Assembly: GCF_002355475.1 (NCBI RefSeq)
Contig: NZ_AP014862.1
Span: 3,596,001 to 3,660,000 of the forward strand
Direction: 5' to 3'
DNA: 64,000 nt
Source: Pseudomonas furukawaii
GTDB taxonomy: Bacteria > Pseudomonadota > Gammaproteobacteria > Pseudomonadales > Pseudomonadaceae
Part shown: positions 64,000-64,000 of the stretch, in pieces
Layout of the letters: each line of letters opens with the position of its first letter
How positions within the stretch are numbered: position 1 is the first letter of the stretch
Notes under the pieces: model-generated
Told to the model about the DNA's origin: nothing
The model's input: the letters and a program-made list of their open reading frames with translations, nothing else
Database searches by the model: none
Position numbers and translations under genes: made by a program

Positions 64000-64000
64000 A

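Overview
The window is high-GC Gammaproteobacterial chromosome and most likely comes from a Pseudomonas species. The reasons are the REPIN-type palindromes of the GTAGGAGC...GCTCCTAC class, the gene content (paired FadB-like/thiolase genes, kdpFABC-kdpDE next to a glutaminase gene, an Anbu/ATP-grasp cluster) and the family resemblance of nearly every protein to Pseudomonas homologues. As I recall the P. aeruginosa map, the right third (glutaminase, kdp, AI-2E exporter, two hydrolases, acyl-CoA synthetase) follows a conserved chromosomal order. No rRNA operon or CRISPR array was seen. One tRNA gene is present.

Layout. 1-1.7 kb: the edge of an integrative element, with a tyrosine integrase running off the left end, a small AT-richer block holding a toxin-antitoxin-like pair whose YafO-family toxin is frameshifted, and a tRNA-Ser(GGA) gene that is the probable attachment locus. 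1.8-5.8 kb: housekeeping-type genes (crotonase, CorA-family transporter, glutamine amidotransferase, thioredoxin-fold protein). 6.1-16.7 kb: a same-strand block that looks like a D-amino-acid/N-acyl-D-amino-acid scavenging system: a DSD1/D-threonine-aldolase-like PLP enzyme, a five-gene peptide ABC transporter, an RpiR regulator, a D-aminoacylase, RidA and a KDG-kinase-like sugar kinase. 16.7-20.3 kb: a triple REPIN array, then a beta-oxidation pair (FadB-like plus thiolase).

20.7-23.1 kb: a 31-residue membrane peptide, an AEC transporter, and a periplasmic rhodanese followed by a cytochrome c. 23.2-27.2 kb: the Anbu proteasome-like peptidase, transglutaminase, alpha-E protein and circularly permuted ATP-grasp cluster, a suspected peptide-ligation/protein-modification system of unknown substrate. 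27.6-34.0 kb: a peroxiredoxin and a ydcSTUV-patD-like putrescine/GABA-aldehyde cluster, followed by a REPIN pair whose end supplies the stop codon of the next gene. 34.2-41.5 kb: amidotransferase, RraB, an esterase/Baeyer-Villiger monooxygenase pair, lipoprotein, patatin, VapBC and an NAD malate dehydrogenase.

41.7-46.4 kb: a copper-handling cluster (small membrane protein, Met-rich periplasmic protein, DUF2933 protein, YHS/HMBD-type CopA ATPase, Cys-tailed HMA protein, ICMT-like methyltransferase). A good ANR/FNR box lies at class II spacing in front of it, and a textbook MerR/CueR-type 19-bp-spacer promoter overlaps the copA stop codon. 46.5-49.0 kb: a 2-oxoglutarate dioxygenase-like protein and a secreted protein of unknown function with a single CMSCH haem motif. 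49.2-58.1 kb: glutaminase and kdpFABC-kdpDE. 58.3-64.0 kb: AI-2E-type exporter, DUF4892 protein, two overlapping alpha/beta hydrolase genes and an AMP-forming acyl-CoA synthetase that reaches the right edge.
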